In this document: positions 16,593 to 25,533 of the stretch, piece by piece | Position numbering within the stretch: the first letter of the stretch is position 1 | Layout: every line of letters begins with the position of its first letter | From: Acidimicrobiales bacterium | Lineage (GTDB): Bacteria > Actinomycetota > Acidimicrobiia > Acidimicrobiales > SKKL01 | Direction: 5' to 3' | DNA: 64,000 nucleotides | NCBI GenBank assembly: GCA_034521975.1 | Contig: JAXHLR010000002.1 | Span: 248,001 to 312,000 of the forward strand | The notes under the pieces: model-generated | Databases searched by the model: none | Told to the model about the DNA's origin: nothing | What the model saw: only the letters and a program-made list of their open reading frames with translations | Made by a program: the position numbers and the translations under genes

Positions 16593-18809
16593 ATGGCCAC
16601 CGTCGACCGCGTCCTTCCCTGGCGGCGCGAGCTGGCGCCGCCGTCGGTCGAGGTCGCGCCGCTCGTCGCGCGCTTCAAGGGGCGCGACTCCCGCGCCCAG
16701 GCGGCGATGATCACCCGGGCCTACGAGATCGGCCGCGACGCCCACCAGGGACAGACGCGGGTGTCCGGCGAGCCCTACATGACCCACCCGCTCGCCGTGG
16801 CCAAGATCGTGGCCGATCTCGGCCTCGACGCGGTCACCATCGCCGCCGCGCTCCTGCACGATGCGGTCGAGGACACCGGCATCGAGGTCGCCGACCTCGA
16901 ACGTGAGCTCGGCCCCGAGGTCGCCGCCATCGTCGACGGGGTCACCAAGCTCGACCGGCTCAAGTTCGACTCGAAGGAGGCTCAGCAGGCCGCCACCATG
17001 CGCAAGATGCTGGTGGCCATGGCCAAGGACCTGCGGGTCCTGATCATCAAGCTCTCCGACCGGCTGCACAACATGCGCACCATCGCCGCCATGCCCTCGT
17101 GGAAGCAGGCCAGGACCGCCCAGGAGACCCTCGACATCTACGCGCCGCTGGCCCATCGCCTGGGCATGCAGGAGCTCAAGATGCAGCTCGAGGACCTCTC
17201 CTTCTCGGCGATGCATCCCAAGCGCTACGCCGAGATCGACCAGATGGTCTCCACCCGCGCCCCCGAGCGCGAGTTGTACGTCATCCAGGTGCTCGAGCAG
17301 GTGCGGGCCCGGTTGGCCGAGACCAACGTCGAGGCCGAGGTCACCGGTCGCCCCAAGCACTACTGGAGCATCTACGAGAAGATGGTCGTCAAGGGCCGCG
17401 AGTTCGACGACATCTTCGACCTGGTGGGCATCCGGGTCACCGTCGACACGGTCAAGGACTGCTACGCCGCGTTGGGGTCCATCCACGCCACGTGGAAGCC
17501 GGTGCAGGGACGGTTCAAGGACTACATCGCCATGCCCAAGTTCAACCTCTACCAGTCCCTGCACACCACCGTCATCGGTCCCCAGGGCAAGCCGCTCGAG
17601 GTCCAGATCCGCACCTCGGAGATGCACAGCAGGGCCGAGTTCGGGGTGGCGTCGCACTGGAGCTACAAGGACGCGGCGTCGAGCGAGGACGTGGCCTGGC
17701 TCAACCGCATCATCGAGTGGCAGCAGGAGACCTCCGACCCCTCGGCGTTCATGGCCAACCTCAAGATCGACCTCGAACAGGACGAGGTCTTCGTGTTCAC
17801 GCCCAAGGGTCGGGTCATCACCATGCCGGTGGGGGCCACCCCGATCGACTTCGCCTACACGATTCACACCGAGGTGGGCCACGCCTGCATCGGCGCCCGG
17901 GTCAACGGTCGGCTGGTGCCGCTCGACTCCAAGCTCAACTCGGGCGACACCGTCGAGATCTTCACCTCCAAGGTCGAAGGGGCCGGGCCCTCGCGCGACT
18001 GGCTCAAGATCGCGGTCACGCCACGGGCCACCAACAAGATCCGGCAGTGGTTCTCCCGTGAGCGACGCGAGGATGCCATCGAGACCGGCCGCGACGAGCT
18101 CGAACGAGCGCTGCGGCGCGAAGGGCTCCCGGTCCAGAAGCTCACCAACTCTCCGCTGCTGAAGGAGGTTGCCGAGTCGCTCAACTACGCCGACGTCGAC
18201 GCGCTGCACGCGGCGATCGGCGAGCACCACGTGTCGGCCAAGTCCGTGGCCGGACGGGTGGGCAAGGCGCTCCGGGGCGGAGAACCCGAGATCGAGGAGC
18301 AACTGCCTCGCACGGCGCGCACTGCCAAGAACCGACCGGGCGCCTCGTCCTCGGGTGTTCACGTCGAAGGGCTCGACGATGTCATGGTGCGGCTGTCGCG
18401 CTGCTGCACGCCGGTCCCTGGCGACGAGATCATGGGGTTCGTGACCCGCGGCCGGGGTGTGTCGGTGCACCGCGCCGACTGCGCCAACGCGGTGTCGCTC
18501 ATGTCCGGTCAGGCCGACCGGCTCATCGACGTCGAGTGGGACTCCGCCCCGTCGGGGTTCTTCGTCGCGTCGATGGAGGTCAAGGCCCTCGACCGGTCGC
18601 GCCTGTTGCGCGACGTCTCGGCGGTGCTGGCCGACCACCACGTCAACATCATCTCGTGCACGACCACCACCGGCAACGACCGAGTCTCCAAGCTGCGGTT
18701 CGACTTCGAGCTCGGCGACCCGTCACACCTCGACTCGCTGATCGGCACCGTGCGCAGCATCGATTCGGTGTACGACGCCTACCGCGTGGTCCCCGGCAAG
18801 GGCGGGTGA
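16593..18809 (+). CDS. rel: Bifunctional (p)ppGpp synthetase/hydrolase
   Basis: A 738-residue long RSH protein controlling the stringent response. The hydrolase domain has the HD motif in LLHDAVEDTG (about 88-97), and the synthetase domain has GREFDDIFDLVGIRV, RFKDYIAMPK and YQSLHTTVIG; the RFKD form is that of bifunctional enzymes. TGS (about 395-455, VFTPKGRVITMP), helical, zinc-finger-type SRCCTPVPGD and ACT (C-terminal, VHRADC then EVKALDRSRLL) domains complete the regulatory half. ATG 16593 has only a distant AGGGA, 13 bases upstream, and lies just after the leader ORF. Both activities look intact. Confidence 0.95.
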   Translation: MATVDRVLPWRRELAPPSVEVAPLVARFKGRDSRAQAAMITRAYEIGRDAHQGQTRVSGEPYMTHPLAVAKIVADLGLDAVTIAAALLHDAVEDTGIEVADLERELGPEVAAIVDGVTKLDRLKFDSKEAQQAATMRKMLVAMAKDLRVLIIKLSDRLHNMRTIAAMPSWKQARTAQETLDIYAPLAHRLGMQELKMQLEDLSFSAMHPKRYAEIDQMVSTRAPERELYVIQVLEQVRARLAETNVEAEVTGRPKHYWSIYEKMVVKGREFDDIFDLVGIRVTVDTVKDCYAALGSIHATWKPVQGRFKDYIAMPKFNLYQSLHTTVIGPQGKPLEVQIRTSEMHSRAEFGVASHWSYKDAASSEDVAWLNRIIEWQQETSDPSAFMANLKIDLEQDEVFVFTPKGRVITMPVGATPIDFAYTIHTEVGHACIGARVNGRLVPLDSKLNSGDTVEIFTSKVEGAGPSRDWLKIAVTPRATNKIRQWFSRERREDAIETGRDELERALRREGLPVQKLTNSPLLKEVAESLNYADVDALHAAIGEHHVSAKSVAGRVGKALRGGEPEIEEQLPRTARTAKNRPGASSSGVHVEGLDDVMVRLSRCCTPVPGDEIMGFVTRGRGVSVHRADCANAVSLMSGQADRLIDVEWDSAPSGFFVASMEVKALDRSRLLRDVSAVLADHHVNIISCTTTTGNDRVSKLRFDFELGDPSHLDSLIGTVRSIDSVYDAYRVVPGKGG

Positions 18810-18826
18810 ACCGGGCCGGAACGCCC

Positions 18827-19690
18827 TCAGCGCACCACGGCGAGGGGGATCGTGGTGTGAGAGGCGAGATAGGAGGCCACCGGCCCCAGGTCCTTGTTGA
18901 CCGTCCCGGCACCGAGGGCACCGACGACCAGCAGGTCGGCGTGGTGTTCGGCCGCCGTGTCGGGCAGCATCCGGCGGGGATCGCCGTCGACGATCAGCGC
19001 CTCGGAGACCTCGTGCCGGCTGAGTGCCTCCTCGCGCTGGGCCGCCATCTGCTCGTCGACCGCCGAACGGATGCTGAGGGTGACATCGGCAGGCAGATGC
19101 GCTCGCTCGATGTCGAAGACGTGGATGGTGGTCACCGAGGCGCCGGTGTCTCCGGCGAGACCGATCGCCAGGTCGAGGGCCCGTTTCGAGAGCTCGGAGT
19201 CGTCGACGCCGACCGCGATCGAGGACAGTGTCGACTCGGCGGTGGTCCGTTCGGGGCCGGGGACCATCACCACCGGGCATGGTGCGTGTTCCAAGCAGTG
19301 GCGACTCACCGACCCGAGTCGGAGACCGGCGAAGCCGCCATGGCCCCGCGAGCCGACCACGAGCATCCTGGGTCGGGTCTCGGCGGCATGGTTGATCAAC
19401 GCAGTCGCTGCCGGGCCTCGGAGGACCTCGCTGGTGACGGGGATCCCATCGGGGAGGCTCGAGCTCACGAGCTCCCGTAGCGCGGACTCGACCTCCTGGT
19501 CGACCTCCTCGGGTGTGTGCGAGGTGAGGCGGCTCCACGGAAGCGGGATCGTGCTCGGGTACTCCCAGGTCTGCACGACCCGGAGCGGAAGTCCGAGCCC
19601 GGCGGCCCACCGCAGCGCGGCCTGAGAGGATTCGGAACCGTCGACGGCGACGACGACGTCGGTGGGCTGGGTGCTCGGAACTGTAGCCAT
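18827..19690 (-). CDS. Universal stress protein, tandem UspA domains
   Basis: A 287-residue protein with two UspA domains. The first (about 8-143) begins DVVVAVDGSESS and ends in the ATP-binding GSRGHGGFAGLRLGSVS; the second (about 156-285) begins IAVGVDDSELSKRAL and ends VVGALGAGTVNKDLGPV, where the ATP-motif is less complete. Tandem Usp proteins bind ATP and are induced by hypoxia or stress in actinobacteria. ATG 19690 lies 6 bases after a minus-strand TAGGCT, so it is probably leaderless. It is divergent from hisS and converges on rel. Confidence 0.9.
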   Translation of the reverse strand: MATVPSTQPTDVVVAVDGSESSQAALRWAAGLGLPLRVVQTWEYPSTIPLPWSRLTSHTPEEVDQEVESALRELVSSSLPDGIPVTSEVLRGPAATALINHAAETRPRMLVVGSRGHGGFAGLRLGSVSRHCLEHAPCPVVMVPGPERTTAESTLSSIAVGVDDSELSKRALDLAIGLAGDTGASVTTIHVFDIERAHLPADVTLSIRSAVDEQMAAQREEALSRHEVSEALIVDGDPRRMLPDTAAEHHADLLVVGALGAGTVNKDLGPVASYLASHTTIPLAVVR

Positions 19691-19696
19691 GGTTGG

Positions 19697-19702
19697 AGCC
19701 TA
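19697..19702 (-). promoter_or_regulatory. -10 element of universal stress gene
   Basis: On the minus strand TAGGCT, then six bases, then the ATG. No Shine-Dalgarno sequence. It shares the roughly 110-base divergent region with the hisS promoter. Confidence 0.45.
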
Positions 19703-19785
19703 CGGATCGCCCCGGCATGCTCCAAGGGTCCAACGTCTCCTTCGCCGGGTCGACAACCGGTTCGGAGGGCGGGCGGGCCGACCGG

Positions 19786-19791
19786 TAGCCT
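19786..19791 (+). promoter_or_regulatory. -10 element of hisS-aspS, leaderless
   Basis: TAGCCT ends 7 bases before GTG 19799; no Shine-Dalgarno sequence. No T-box or other leader is possible with this start. Confidence 0.5.
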
Positions 19792-19798
19792 CGCCGCC

Positions 19799-21058
19799 GT
19801 GGCCAGTCCATCCTTCAGCGCCCCCAAGGGCACCCGCGACATACTCGCCCCCGAATCGGGACGCTGGGCGGCGCTGATCGCTCGGTTCGCCGTGCTGGCC
19901 GAACAGGCGGGCTATGGCCTGGTGATCAGCCCCATGTTCGAGGATCTCGAGGTCTTCCAGCGGGTGGGCGAGTCGACCGACATCGTCACCAAGGAGATGT
20001 ACGACTTCGAGGACAAGGGAGGCCGCCGCATCGCCCTGAGGCCCGAGGGTACCGCCTCGGTCGTGCGGGCCTTCGTGCAGCACCGGCCCACCGAGGTCCC
20101 CTGGAAGGCCTGGTACGTGGCGCCCAACTTCCGGTACGAACGCCCCCAGGCCGGGCGCTACCGTCAGCACCACCAGCTGGGGGTCGAGGCCTTGGGCAGC
20201 GCTGATCCCGACGTCGACGTCGAGGTCATGGCCCTCCAGGCCGACTTCTACCGTTCGCTCGGGCTGACCGAGGTCGAGCTCATCGTGAACTCGATGGGTT
20301 CGACCGAGGACCGCGCCGGCTACAGCCGCCGTCTCGGAGCCTGGCTCGAGGATCGGGTCGACCAGCTCGATCCGGCCGACCGGGCCACCGTTGCCACCAA
20401 CCCCATGCGCGTGCTCGACTCCAAGCGCCCCACGACCAGGGCCGTCACCGACGAGGCACCCCAGACCGTCGATGGGCTCTCGCCCGATGCCGCCGCCCAC
20501 TTCGAACAGGTGCTGGCCGGTCTCGACGACCTCGGGATCGGGTACCGGATCGAGCCGCGCCTGGTTCGGGGTCTCGACTACTACACCCACACCACCTTCG
20601 AGTTCGCGGCCAACGCCCTCGACTCGGCCCAGAACGCCATCGGTGGCGGTGGGCGCTACGACGGGCTGGCCGAGGCGCTCGGTGGGCCCGCCACCCCGGG
20701 TGTTGGCTTCGGCTCGGGCATCGAGCGGATCCTGCTGGCGTGCGAGGCCGAGGGCGTGTTCCGCGATCCAGCCGAGCAGGCCCGGGTGTTCGTGGTCGAC
20801 GTGGTCGACGGCACCCACGCCCGACGGATCACCACCGAGCTGCGCCGGGCCGGCATCGCGGCGGACCGGGTCTTCGACGGGCGCTCCATGAAGTCCCAGA
20901 TGAAGGCCGCCGACCGCTCGGGCGCGGCGTTGGCGCTGATCATCGGCGAGGATGAAGCCGCGGCCGGCGAGATCACCGTGCGCGACCTGCGCCACGGTGG
21001 AGACCAGGAACGAGTCGCGACCGACGATCTCGTCGACGACTTGAGGAAGAGACTGTGA
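19799..21058 (+). CDS. hisS: Histidyl-tRNA synthetase
   Basis: A 419-residue class II synthetase charging tRNA-His. It shows KGTRDILAPES at the start, motif 1 region, motif 2 RYERPQAGRYRQHHQLG, the histidine-binding LVRGLDYYTHTTFE, motif 3 GFGSGIERILLA and the C-terminal anticodon-binding domain from about residue 325. GTG 19799 is chosen for the -10 spacing; the frame is open further upstream but without family sequence. It overlaps aspS by GTGA. The hisS-aspS pair after rel is a standard actinobacterial order. Confidence 0.95.
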   Translation: MASPSFSAPKGTRDILAPESGRWAALIARFAVLAEQAGYGLVISPMFEDLEVFQRVGESTDIVTKEMYDFEDKGGRRIALRPEGTASVVRAFVQHRPTEVPWKAWYVAPNFRYERPQAGRYRQHHQLGVEALGSADPDVDVEVMALQADFYRSLGLTEVELIVNSMGSTEDRAGYSRRLGAWLEDRVDQLDPADRATVATNPMRVLDSKRPTTRAVTDEAPQTVDGLSPDAAAHFEQVLAGLDDLGIGYRIEPRLVRGLDYYTHTTFEFAANALDSAQNAIGGGGRYDGLAEALGGPATPGVGFGSGIERILLACEAEGVFRDPAEQARVFVVDVVDGTHARRITTELRRAGIAADRVFDGRSMKSQMKAADRSGAALALIIGEDEAAAGEITVRDLRHGGDQERVATDDLVDDLRKRL

Positions 21059-22812
21059 CCGATACACCGACATCCACCACCCCCATGCGATCCGACATGT
21101 GCGGACGGCTCGGCACCGCCGACGTCGGCCGGCAGGTCGCACTCTGCGGGTGGGTCGCCCGCCGCCGCGAGCACGGCGAGCACCTGGCCTTCGTCGACCT
21201 GCGCGACCACACCGGTGTGGTGCAGTGCGTGGTCGACAACGCGCACGACCTGCGCTCGGAATACGTGCTGCGCATCACCGGAACCGTGCGGCACCGGCCC
21301 GAGGGAACCACCAACCCCAACCTGGCCACCGGCGAGGTCGAGGTCGGCGACTGCAGCGTCGAGGTCCTCTCGACCGCCGAACCACCGCCGTTCTCGGTCG
21401 ACGAGCGGCTCGACACCGACGAGACGGTGCGCCTGCGCCACCGCTATGTCGATCTGCGCCGCGACCGGATGCAGCGGAACCTCCGGCTGCGCGCCACGGT
21501 CAACAGCGCGATCCGGGGCGCGATGGAAGAGCAGGGCTTCGTCGAGATCGAGACCCCCATGCTCATCGCCTCCACCCCCGAGGGCGCTCGCGACTTCGTG
21601 GTGCCGTCGCGATTGAAGCCGGGGTCCTTCTACGCCCTCCCCCAGAGTCCGCAGCTGTTCAAGCAGCTGTGCATGGTCGGCGGCATCGATCGCTACTACC
21701 AGATCGCCCGCTGCCTGCGCGACGAGGACCTCCGAGCCGACCGCCAGTTCGAGTTCATGCAGCTCGACGCCGAGGCCAGCTTCGCCACCCAGGAAGAGGT
21801 GCTGGAGTTCATCACCCATGCGGTGTCCGCCGCGGTCGAGGCGGTCACCGGCGAGCGCCCCGGCGAGGTGCCCCACATGACCTGGCACGACGCCATGGAG
21901 CGATTCGGCAGCGACAAGCCCGACATCCGGTTCGGTATGGAGCTGGTCGAGCTCACCCCGACGTTCGCCGACACGGAGTTCAACGCGTTCGCGGCCGACT
22001 GTGTCAAGGGCATCCGGGTGCCGGGTGGTGCCGACCGCACCCGCAAGCAGCTCGACGACCTCACCGAGACCGCAAAGCGGTTCGGCGCCAAGGGCCTGGT
22101 GTGGATGAAGGTCGAACCCGACCGCACCCTCACCTCACCGGTCGCCAAGTTCTTGAGCGAGGCCGAGTTGGGGTCGATCGCCGACACCCTCGACGCCGAA
22201 CCGGCTGATCTGTTGCTGCTCGTGGCCGACCAACGCCGCACCGTGCAGCACGTGCTGGGTCTGCTCCGCCTCGAGCTCGGGCGACCGCCGGTGAACGAGG
22301 GTGGTCTGCAGTTCCTGTGGGTCGTCGACTTCCCGCTGTTCGAGGGGCTCGGCGACGACGGGTCACCGATCCCCGCCCACCACCCGTTCACCATGCCCCA
22401 CCCCGACGACCAGCACCTGCTCGACGCCACCGGCGAGGCGCTGCTCGCTGTCCGCTCTCAGGCCTACGACCTGGTGGTCAACGGCTGGGAGCTCGGTTCG
22501 GGCAGCGTCCGTATCCATCGCTCCGACGTCCAGCAGCAGATCTTCGCGCTGCTCGGCATCACCGAGGACGAGGCCAGAGCCAAGTTCGGGTTCCTGCTCG
22601 AGGCGTTCCGCTACGGTGCCCCACCCCACGCCGGGTTCGCCTTCGGGATCGACCGGCTCGTGGCGATCCTCGCGGGGGAGGAGAACATCCGCGAGGTGAT
22701 CGCCTTCCCCAAGACCCAGTCGGGGGGCGATCCGCTCACCGAGGCACCGAGCCCCATCGACCCTGCCCAACTCGACGAGCTGGGCCTGCGGCTGCTGCCG
22801 CCGCAGACCTAG
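21055..22812 (+). CDS. aspS: Aspartyl-tRNA synthetase, probably non-discriminating
   Basis: A 585-residue bacterial-type class II synthetase: OB-fold anticodon domain (about 12-110), catalytic core with motif 1 IETPMLIASTPEGARDF, motif 2 RCLRDEDLRADRQFEF, the GAD insert (about 290-400) and motif 3 FGIDRLVAILAGEENIREVIAFPK. In the anticodon domain WVARRREHGEHLAFVDLRD has His at the position that is His in characterised non-discriminating enzymes and Leu in E. coli; this suggests charging of both tRNA-Asp and tRNA-Asn, with GatCAB correction. That reading is inference. GTG start overlaps the hisS stop. Confidence 0.95.
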   Translation: MTDTPTSTTPMRSDMCGRLGTADVGRQVALCGWVARRREHGEHLAFVDLRDHTGVVQCVVDNAHDLRSEYVLRITGTVRHRPEGTTNPNLATGEVEVGDCSVEVLSTAEPPPFSVDERLDTDETVRLRHRYVDLRRDRMQRNLRLRATVNSAIRGAMEEQGFVEIETPMLIASTPEGARDFVVPSRLKPGSFYALPQSPQLFKQLCMVGGIDRYYQIARCLRDEDLRADRQFEFMQLDAEASFATQEEVLEFITHAVSAAVEAVTGERPGEVPHMTWHDAMERFGSDKPDIRFGMELVELTPTFADTEFNAFAADCVKGIRVPGGADRTRKQLDDLTETAKRFGAKGLVWMKVEPDRTLTSPVAKFLSEAELGSIADTLDAEPADLLLLVADQRRTVQHVLGLLRLELGRPPVNEGGLQFLWVVDFPLFEGLGDDGSPIPAHHPFTMPHPDDQHLLDATGEALLAVRSQAYDLVVNGWELGSGSVRIHRSDVQQQIFALLGITEDEARAKFGFLLEAFRYGAPPHAGFAFGIDRLVAILAGEENIREVIAFPKTQSGGDPLTEAPSPIDPAQLDELGLRLLPPQT

Positions 22813-22815
22813 CCC

Positions 22816-22841
22816 TCGGCTGACCGGGCCGGGTCAGCCGA
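22816..22841. terminator. Bidirectional hairpin between convergent genes
   Basis: A 10-base-pair stem (TCGGCTGACC with GGTCAGCCGA) around a 6-base loop lies just after the aspS stop and includes the stop codon of the opposing gene. There is no U-tract, so it may act as a processing or Rho-assisted terminator in both directions. Confidence 0.5.
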
Positions 22842-23499
22842 CCCGCAGCTCGACCACCACGCTCCCTTCGAGGGCGGTGGGGAAGCGGGCCACCCCCGCC
22901 TCGGTCGCCCCGGGTCCGTCGGGGTGGATGTCGATCAGCACGCGGCCTCGTGGGCCACTCGCGACGAGGTGCATCATCGACACGTGCTCGATGTCATAGC
23001 CCAGACGCTCGAGCTCGTCGATCATCCCGGTGCGGACCACCTCGGCGCTGGCCTTCTCCGTGGCCACGATCACGTGGGTGGCGACGTCGACCCGGGCATC
23101 GAGCTGGGTCAACGGCACCAGCTCGTGGGGCAAGGTGATGCCCGCCAGCAGCTCGGGCAGGGTGGGTGCGCCGGTGGGGATGCCGGGCGTGTCGGCGGGA
23201 GGTGGGACGTGCCCGGTCGAGGGTGGCGTCTCTTCGTCGTGGTCGCCGGTTGGGGGTGAGTCTTGAACGGGCTCAGGGGATGCCGCCTGAGGATCAAGCC
23301 GGAACGTCTCGTCACCGGGCTCGGGGGGTGGAGGTGCGGGCCACTCCTTGTCGAGCAGGCCACCCGAGGACGCCGGCGCGGGCCCGACATCGGATCCACC
23401 GGCGAGCTTGGCCCGGCGACTCCTGACCCGCCGGATCACGAAGATGACCAGCGAGACCACGACCCAGGTCCAGAACAGGACGACGACCCACTGCGGCAT
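22834..23499 (-). CDS. Membrane-anchored protein of unknown function
   Basis: A 221-residue protein. An N-terminal helix (about 3-20, WVVVLFWTWVVVSLVIFVI) with a following RRVRSRRAK stop-transfer cluster predicts a short outside N-terminus and cytoplasmic bulk. A low-complexity Pro/Asp/Glu linker (about 35-105) leads to a compact C-terminal domain of about 110 residues that includes HVIVATEKASAEVVRTGMIDELERLGYDIEHVS and ends SVVVELRVG. No family is recognised. ATG at 23499 is chosen because it places the hydrophobic segment at the very start; upstream frame is open but lacks sense. It is divergent from rarA. Confidence 0.65.
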   Translation of the reverse strand: MPQWVVVLFWTWVVVSLVIFVIRRVRSRRAKLAGGSDVGPAPASSGGLLDKEWPAPPPPEPGDETFRLDPQAASPEPVQDSPPTGDHDEETPPSTGHVPPPADTPGIPTGAPTLPELLAGITLPHELVPLTQLDARVDVATHVIVATEKASAEVVRTGMIDELERLGYDIEHVSMMHLVASGPRGRVLIDIHPDGPGATEAGVARFPTALEGSVVVELRVG

Positions 23500-23570
23500 G
23501 GACAGATGGTGGCACGTCAGCGCGCTTGACTCGCGGAGCATCCGCCGCGCGGCAGTGCTGCTGGGGTCGC

Positions 23571-23576
23571 TACCCT
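23571..23576 (+). promoter_or_regulatory. -10 element of rarA operon, leaderless
   Basis: TACCCT ends 6 bases before GTG 23583, with no Shine-Dalgarno sequence. Confidence 0.45.
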
Positions 23577-23582
23577 CGGTCC

Positions 23583-24923
23583 GTGGCCGACGACCTCTTT
23601 GCCGCCGCGGCATCGCAGCGACTCGCCGCCCGCGCTCCGCTGGCGGCGAGGCTCCGGCCCCGCAGCCTCGACGAGGTGGTCGGCCAGCACCATCTGCTGG
23701 CACCCGGGGCGCCGCTGCGCACCCTGATCGAGCAGGACCGCATCTCGTCGGTGATCCTCTGGGGGCCACCAGGGACCGGCAAGACCACCCTGGCCCGGCT
23801 CATCGCCGACACCACCAGCAACGCCTTCGAGCAGCTCAGCGCCGTGTCGGCATCGGTCAAGGATGTCCGCGAGGTGATCGCCAAGGCCGAGGAACGGCTC
23901 GGCCAGCACGGGCACCGCACCATCTTGTTCCTGGACGAGGTTCACCGGTTCAACAAGGCGCAACAGGATGCCCTGCTGCCCTCGGTCGAGTCGGGCCTGC
24001 TCACCCTGGTGGCCGCGACCACCGAGAACCCCTACTTCGAGGTCAACCCGCCACTGCTGTCGCGCTCCACGCTGTTCCGGCTCGAAACCCTCGACCGCGA
24101 CGCCACCCTCGACCTGTTGACCCGGGGCCTCGCGGCCGAGGAGGCCACCGCGGACCGGGACGCGCTCGACCACCTCGCCGACCAGGTGTCGGGCGACGGG
24201 CGACAGGCCCTCACCGCCCTCGAGGTGGCGGTCGCCCTGGCGGCAGGGGGCGACGCTGGTCCCGCTCACGTCGAGCTCTCCCATGCGGAGGCGGCGGTGG
24301 CCACCAAGGCCCTGCGCTACGGGCGCGACGCCCACTACGACGTCATCAGCGCCTTCATCAAGAGCATCAGGGGCTCGGACCCCGACGCCGGCCTCTACTG
24401 GCTGGCTCGCATGCTCGACGCGGGCGAGGACGCACGCTTCATCGCCCGGCGCCTGGTGATCCTCGCCTCCGAGGACATCGGCATGGCCGACTCCACCAGC
24501 CTCGTGGTCGCCAACGCCGCAGCCCGCGCCGTCGAGTTCGTCGGGCTGCCCGAGGCCCAGCTCAACCTGGCCCACGCCGTGGTCCATCTGGCCACTGCTG
24601 CGAAGTCGAACCGGGTGACGATGGCGCTCGGACGGGCCAAGGCCGACGCGCAACGGGGCGGTGACGATGCCGTGCCGGTTCACCTGCGCGACTCGCACTA
24701 CCAGGGGGCAACGGTGCTCGGGCACGGCCGGGGCTACGACTATCCTCACGACGACCCGCGGGGATGGGTGCCACAGCAGCACCGGCCCCCCGGTCTCGAC
24801 GGTGTCGTGTACTACGAGCCGTCATCGCACGGAGCCGAACAGGAGATCGCCACCCGGATGGCCACGCGAACCACAGAAGCCTCCAGCGGCCACCTACCGG
24901 ACGACCAGGATCGCTCCTCGTGA
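23583..24923 (+). CDS. rarA: Replication-associated recombination protein A (RarA/MgsA)
   Basis: A 446-residue AAA+ ATPase of the clamp-loader type that acts at stalled replication forks. It has RLRPRSLDEVVGQHHLL, Walker A WGPPGTGKTTLAR, Walker B ILFLDEVHRFNKAQQD, sensor ATTENPYFEV, and the C-terminal MgsA tetramerisation domain with HYDVISAFIKSIRGSDPDAGLYWLARM and ASEDIGMAD. The Cys/His-free C-terminal tail after about 415 is variable. Start GTG 23583 follows the -10 box by 6 bases. Overlaps the DUF948 gene by GTGA. Confidence 0.94.
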   Translation: MADDLFAAAASQRLAARAPLAARLRPRSLDEVVGQHHLLAPGAPLRTLIEQDRISSVILWGPPGTGKTTLARLIADTTSNAFEQLSAVSASVKDVREVIAKAEERLGQHGHRTILFLDEVHRFNKAQQDALLPSVESGLLTLVAATTENPYFEVNPPLLSRSTLFRLETLDRDATLDLLTRGLAAEEATADRDALDHLADQVSGDGRQALTALEVAVALAAGGDAGPAHVELSHAEAAVATKALRYGRDAHYDVISAFIKSIRGSDPDAGLYWLARMLDAGEDARFIARRLVILASEDIGMADSTSLVVANAAARAVEFVGLPEAQLNLAHAVVHLATAAKSNRVTMALGRAKADAQRGGDDAVPVHLRDSHYQGATVLGHGRGYDYPHDDPRGWVPQQHRPPGLDGVVYYEPSSHGAEQEIATRMATRTTEASSGHLPDDQDRSS

Positions 24924-25276
24924 GCGCCGCCGATCTGGCCGCGGTCATCGTCGCCATCGCCGCCATCGTGGCGCTGGTGGTGCTGCTCTTTGCCGTCGTG
25001 TCGATCATCTCCACTCTGCGGTCGCTGCGCGACACGATCGAAGCCATCAGGGTCGACGCCGTACCCGCGGTCGCCGACCTGCGACGGGCAGCCGGAGCGG
25101 CCAACCAACAGCTCGACCGGGTCGACGAGCTGCTCGACACCGCCGAATCGGTCTCCACCACCGTCGACTCGGCCTCGAAGCTCACCTACCTGGTGGTGTC
25201 CAACCCGGTCATCAAGGTCGTCGCCTTCGGCGCGGGCGCCGGACGAGCCATGCGCCGTCTGCGTCGAGGGAGATGA
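24920..25276 (+). CDS. DUF948 membrane-anchored protein
   Basis: A 118-residue protein: N-terminal membrane helix (about 5-28) and a helical cytoplasmic or external part with amphipathic repeats (LRRAAGAANQQLDRVDELLDTAESV), typical of DUF948. In actinobacteria it sits with a DUF6167 gene between rarA and alaS, as here, and its function is unknown. Start and end overlap both neighbours (GTGA, ATGA), so it is made with them. It may form a membrane-tethered coiled coil. Confidence 0.8.
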   Translation: MSAADLAAVIVAIAAIVALVVLLFAVVSIISTLRSLRDTIEAIRVDAVPAVADLRRAAGAANQQLDRVDELLDTAESVSTTVDSASKLTYLVVSNPVIKVVAFGAGAGRAMRRLRRGR

Positions 25277-25521
25277 CGATGTTTCGTCGACTCTTCTGGC
25301 TCGTCGCCGGGGCTGCGTTCGGGTTCGGGATCTCCTTTTGGCTCATGCGGGCGGTGCGCCAGACCGCGGCCCGCTACACACCGGCGGGCATCGGCGAGAA
25401 CCTGTCCGATGCCATACGTCAGCTCGGCACCGACCTCCGCGAGGCAGCGGCCGAGGGGCGTGCCGCCATGGCCGAGACCGAAGAACGGATGCGGGCCGAG
25501 ATCGCCGGTCCCCGTCGGTAG
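25273..25521 (+). CDS. DUF6167-like small membrane protein
   Basis: An 82-residue protein: MTMFRRLFWLVAGAAFGFGISFWLM forms the N-terminal helix, followed by a short linker and an amphipathic helix ending AEIAGPRR. Size, order and the FRRxFWxxAGAA start match the DUF6167 family that precedes alaS in actinobacteria; function unknown. Overlaps DUF948 gene by ATGA. Its stop codon TAG is also the first three bases of the proposed alaS -10 box. Confidence 0.7.
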   Translation: MTMFRRLFWLVAGAAFGFGISFWLMRAVRQTAARYTPAGIGENLSDAIRQLGTDLREAAAEGRAAMAETEERMRAEIAGPRR

Positions 25522-25524
25522 GCT
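25519..25524 (+). promoter_or_regulatory. -10 element of alaS operon
   Basis: TAGGCT, 9 bases before ATG 25534, overlaps the stop codon of the preceding gene. The leader would be one to three bases. Confidence 0.4.
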
Positions 25525-25533
25525 GGTCGGATC

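Noticed and set aside
16470-18641. 723-residue minus-strand open frame opposite rel
   Set aside because: Antisense of rel with repetitive Asp/Gly/Leu composition and no recognisable domain.
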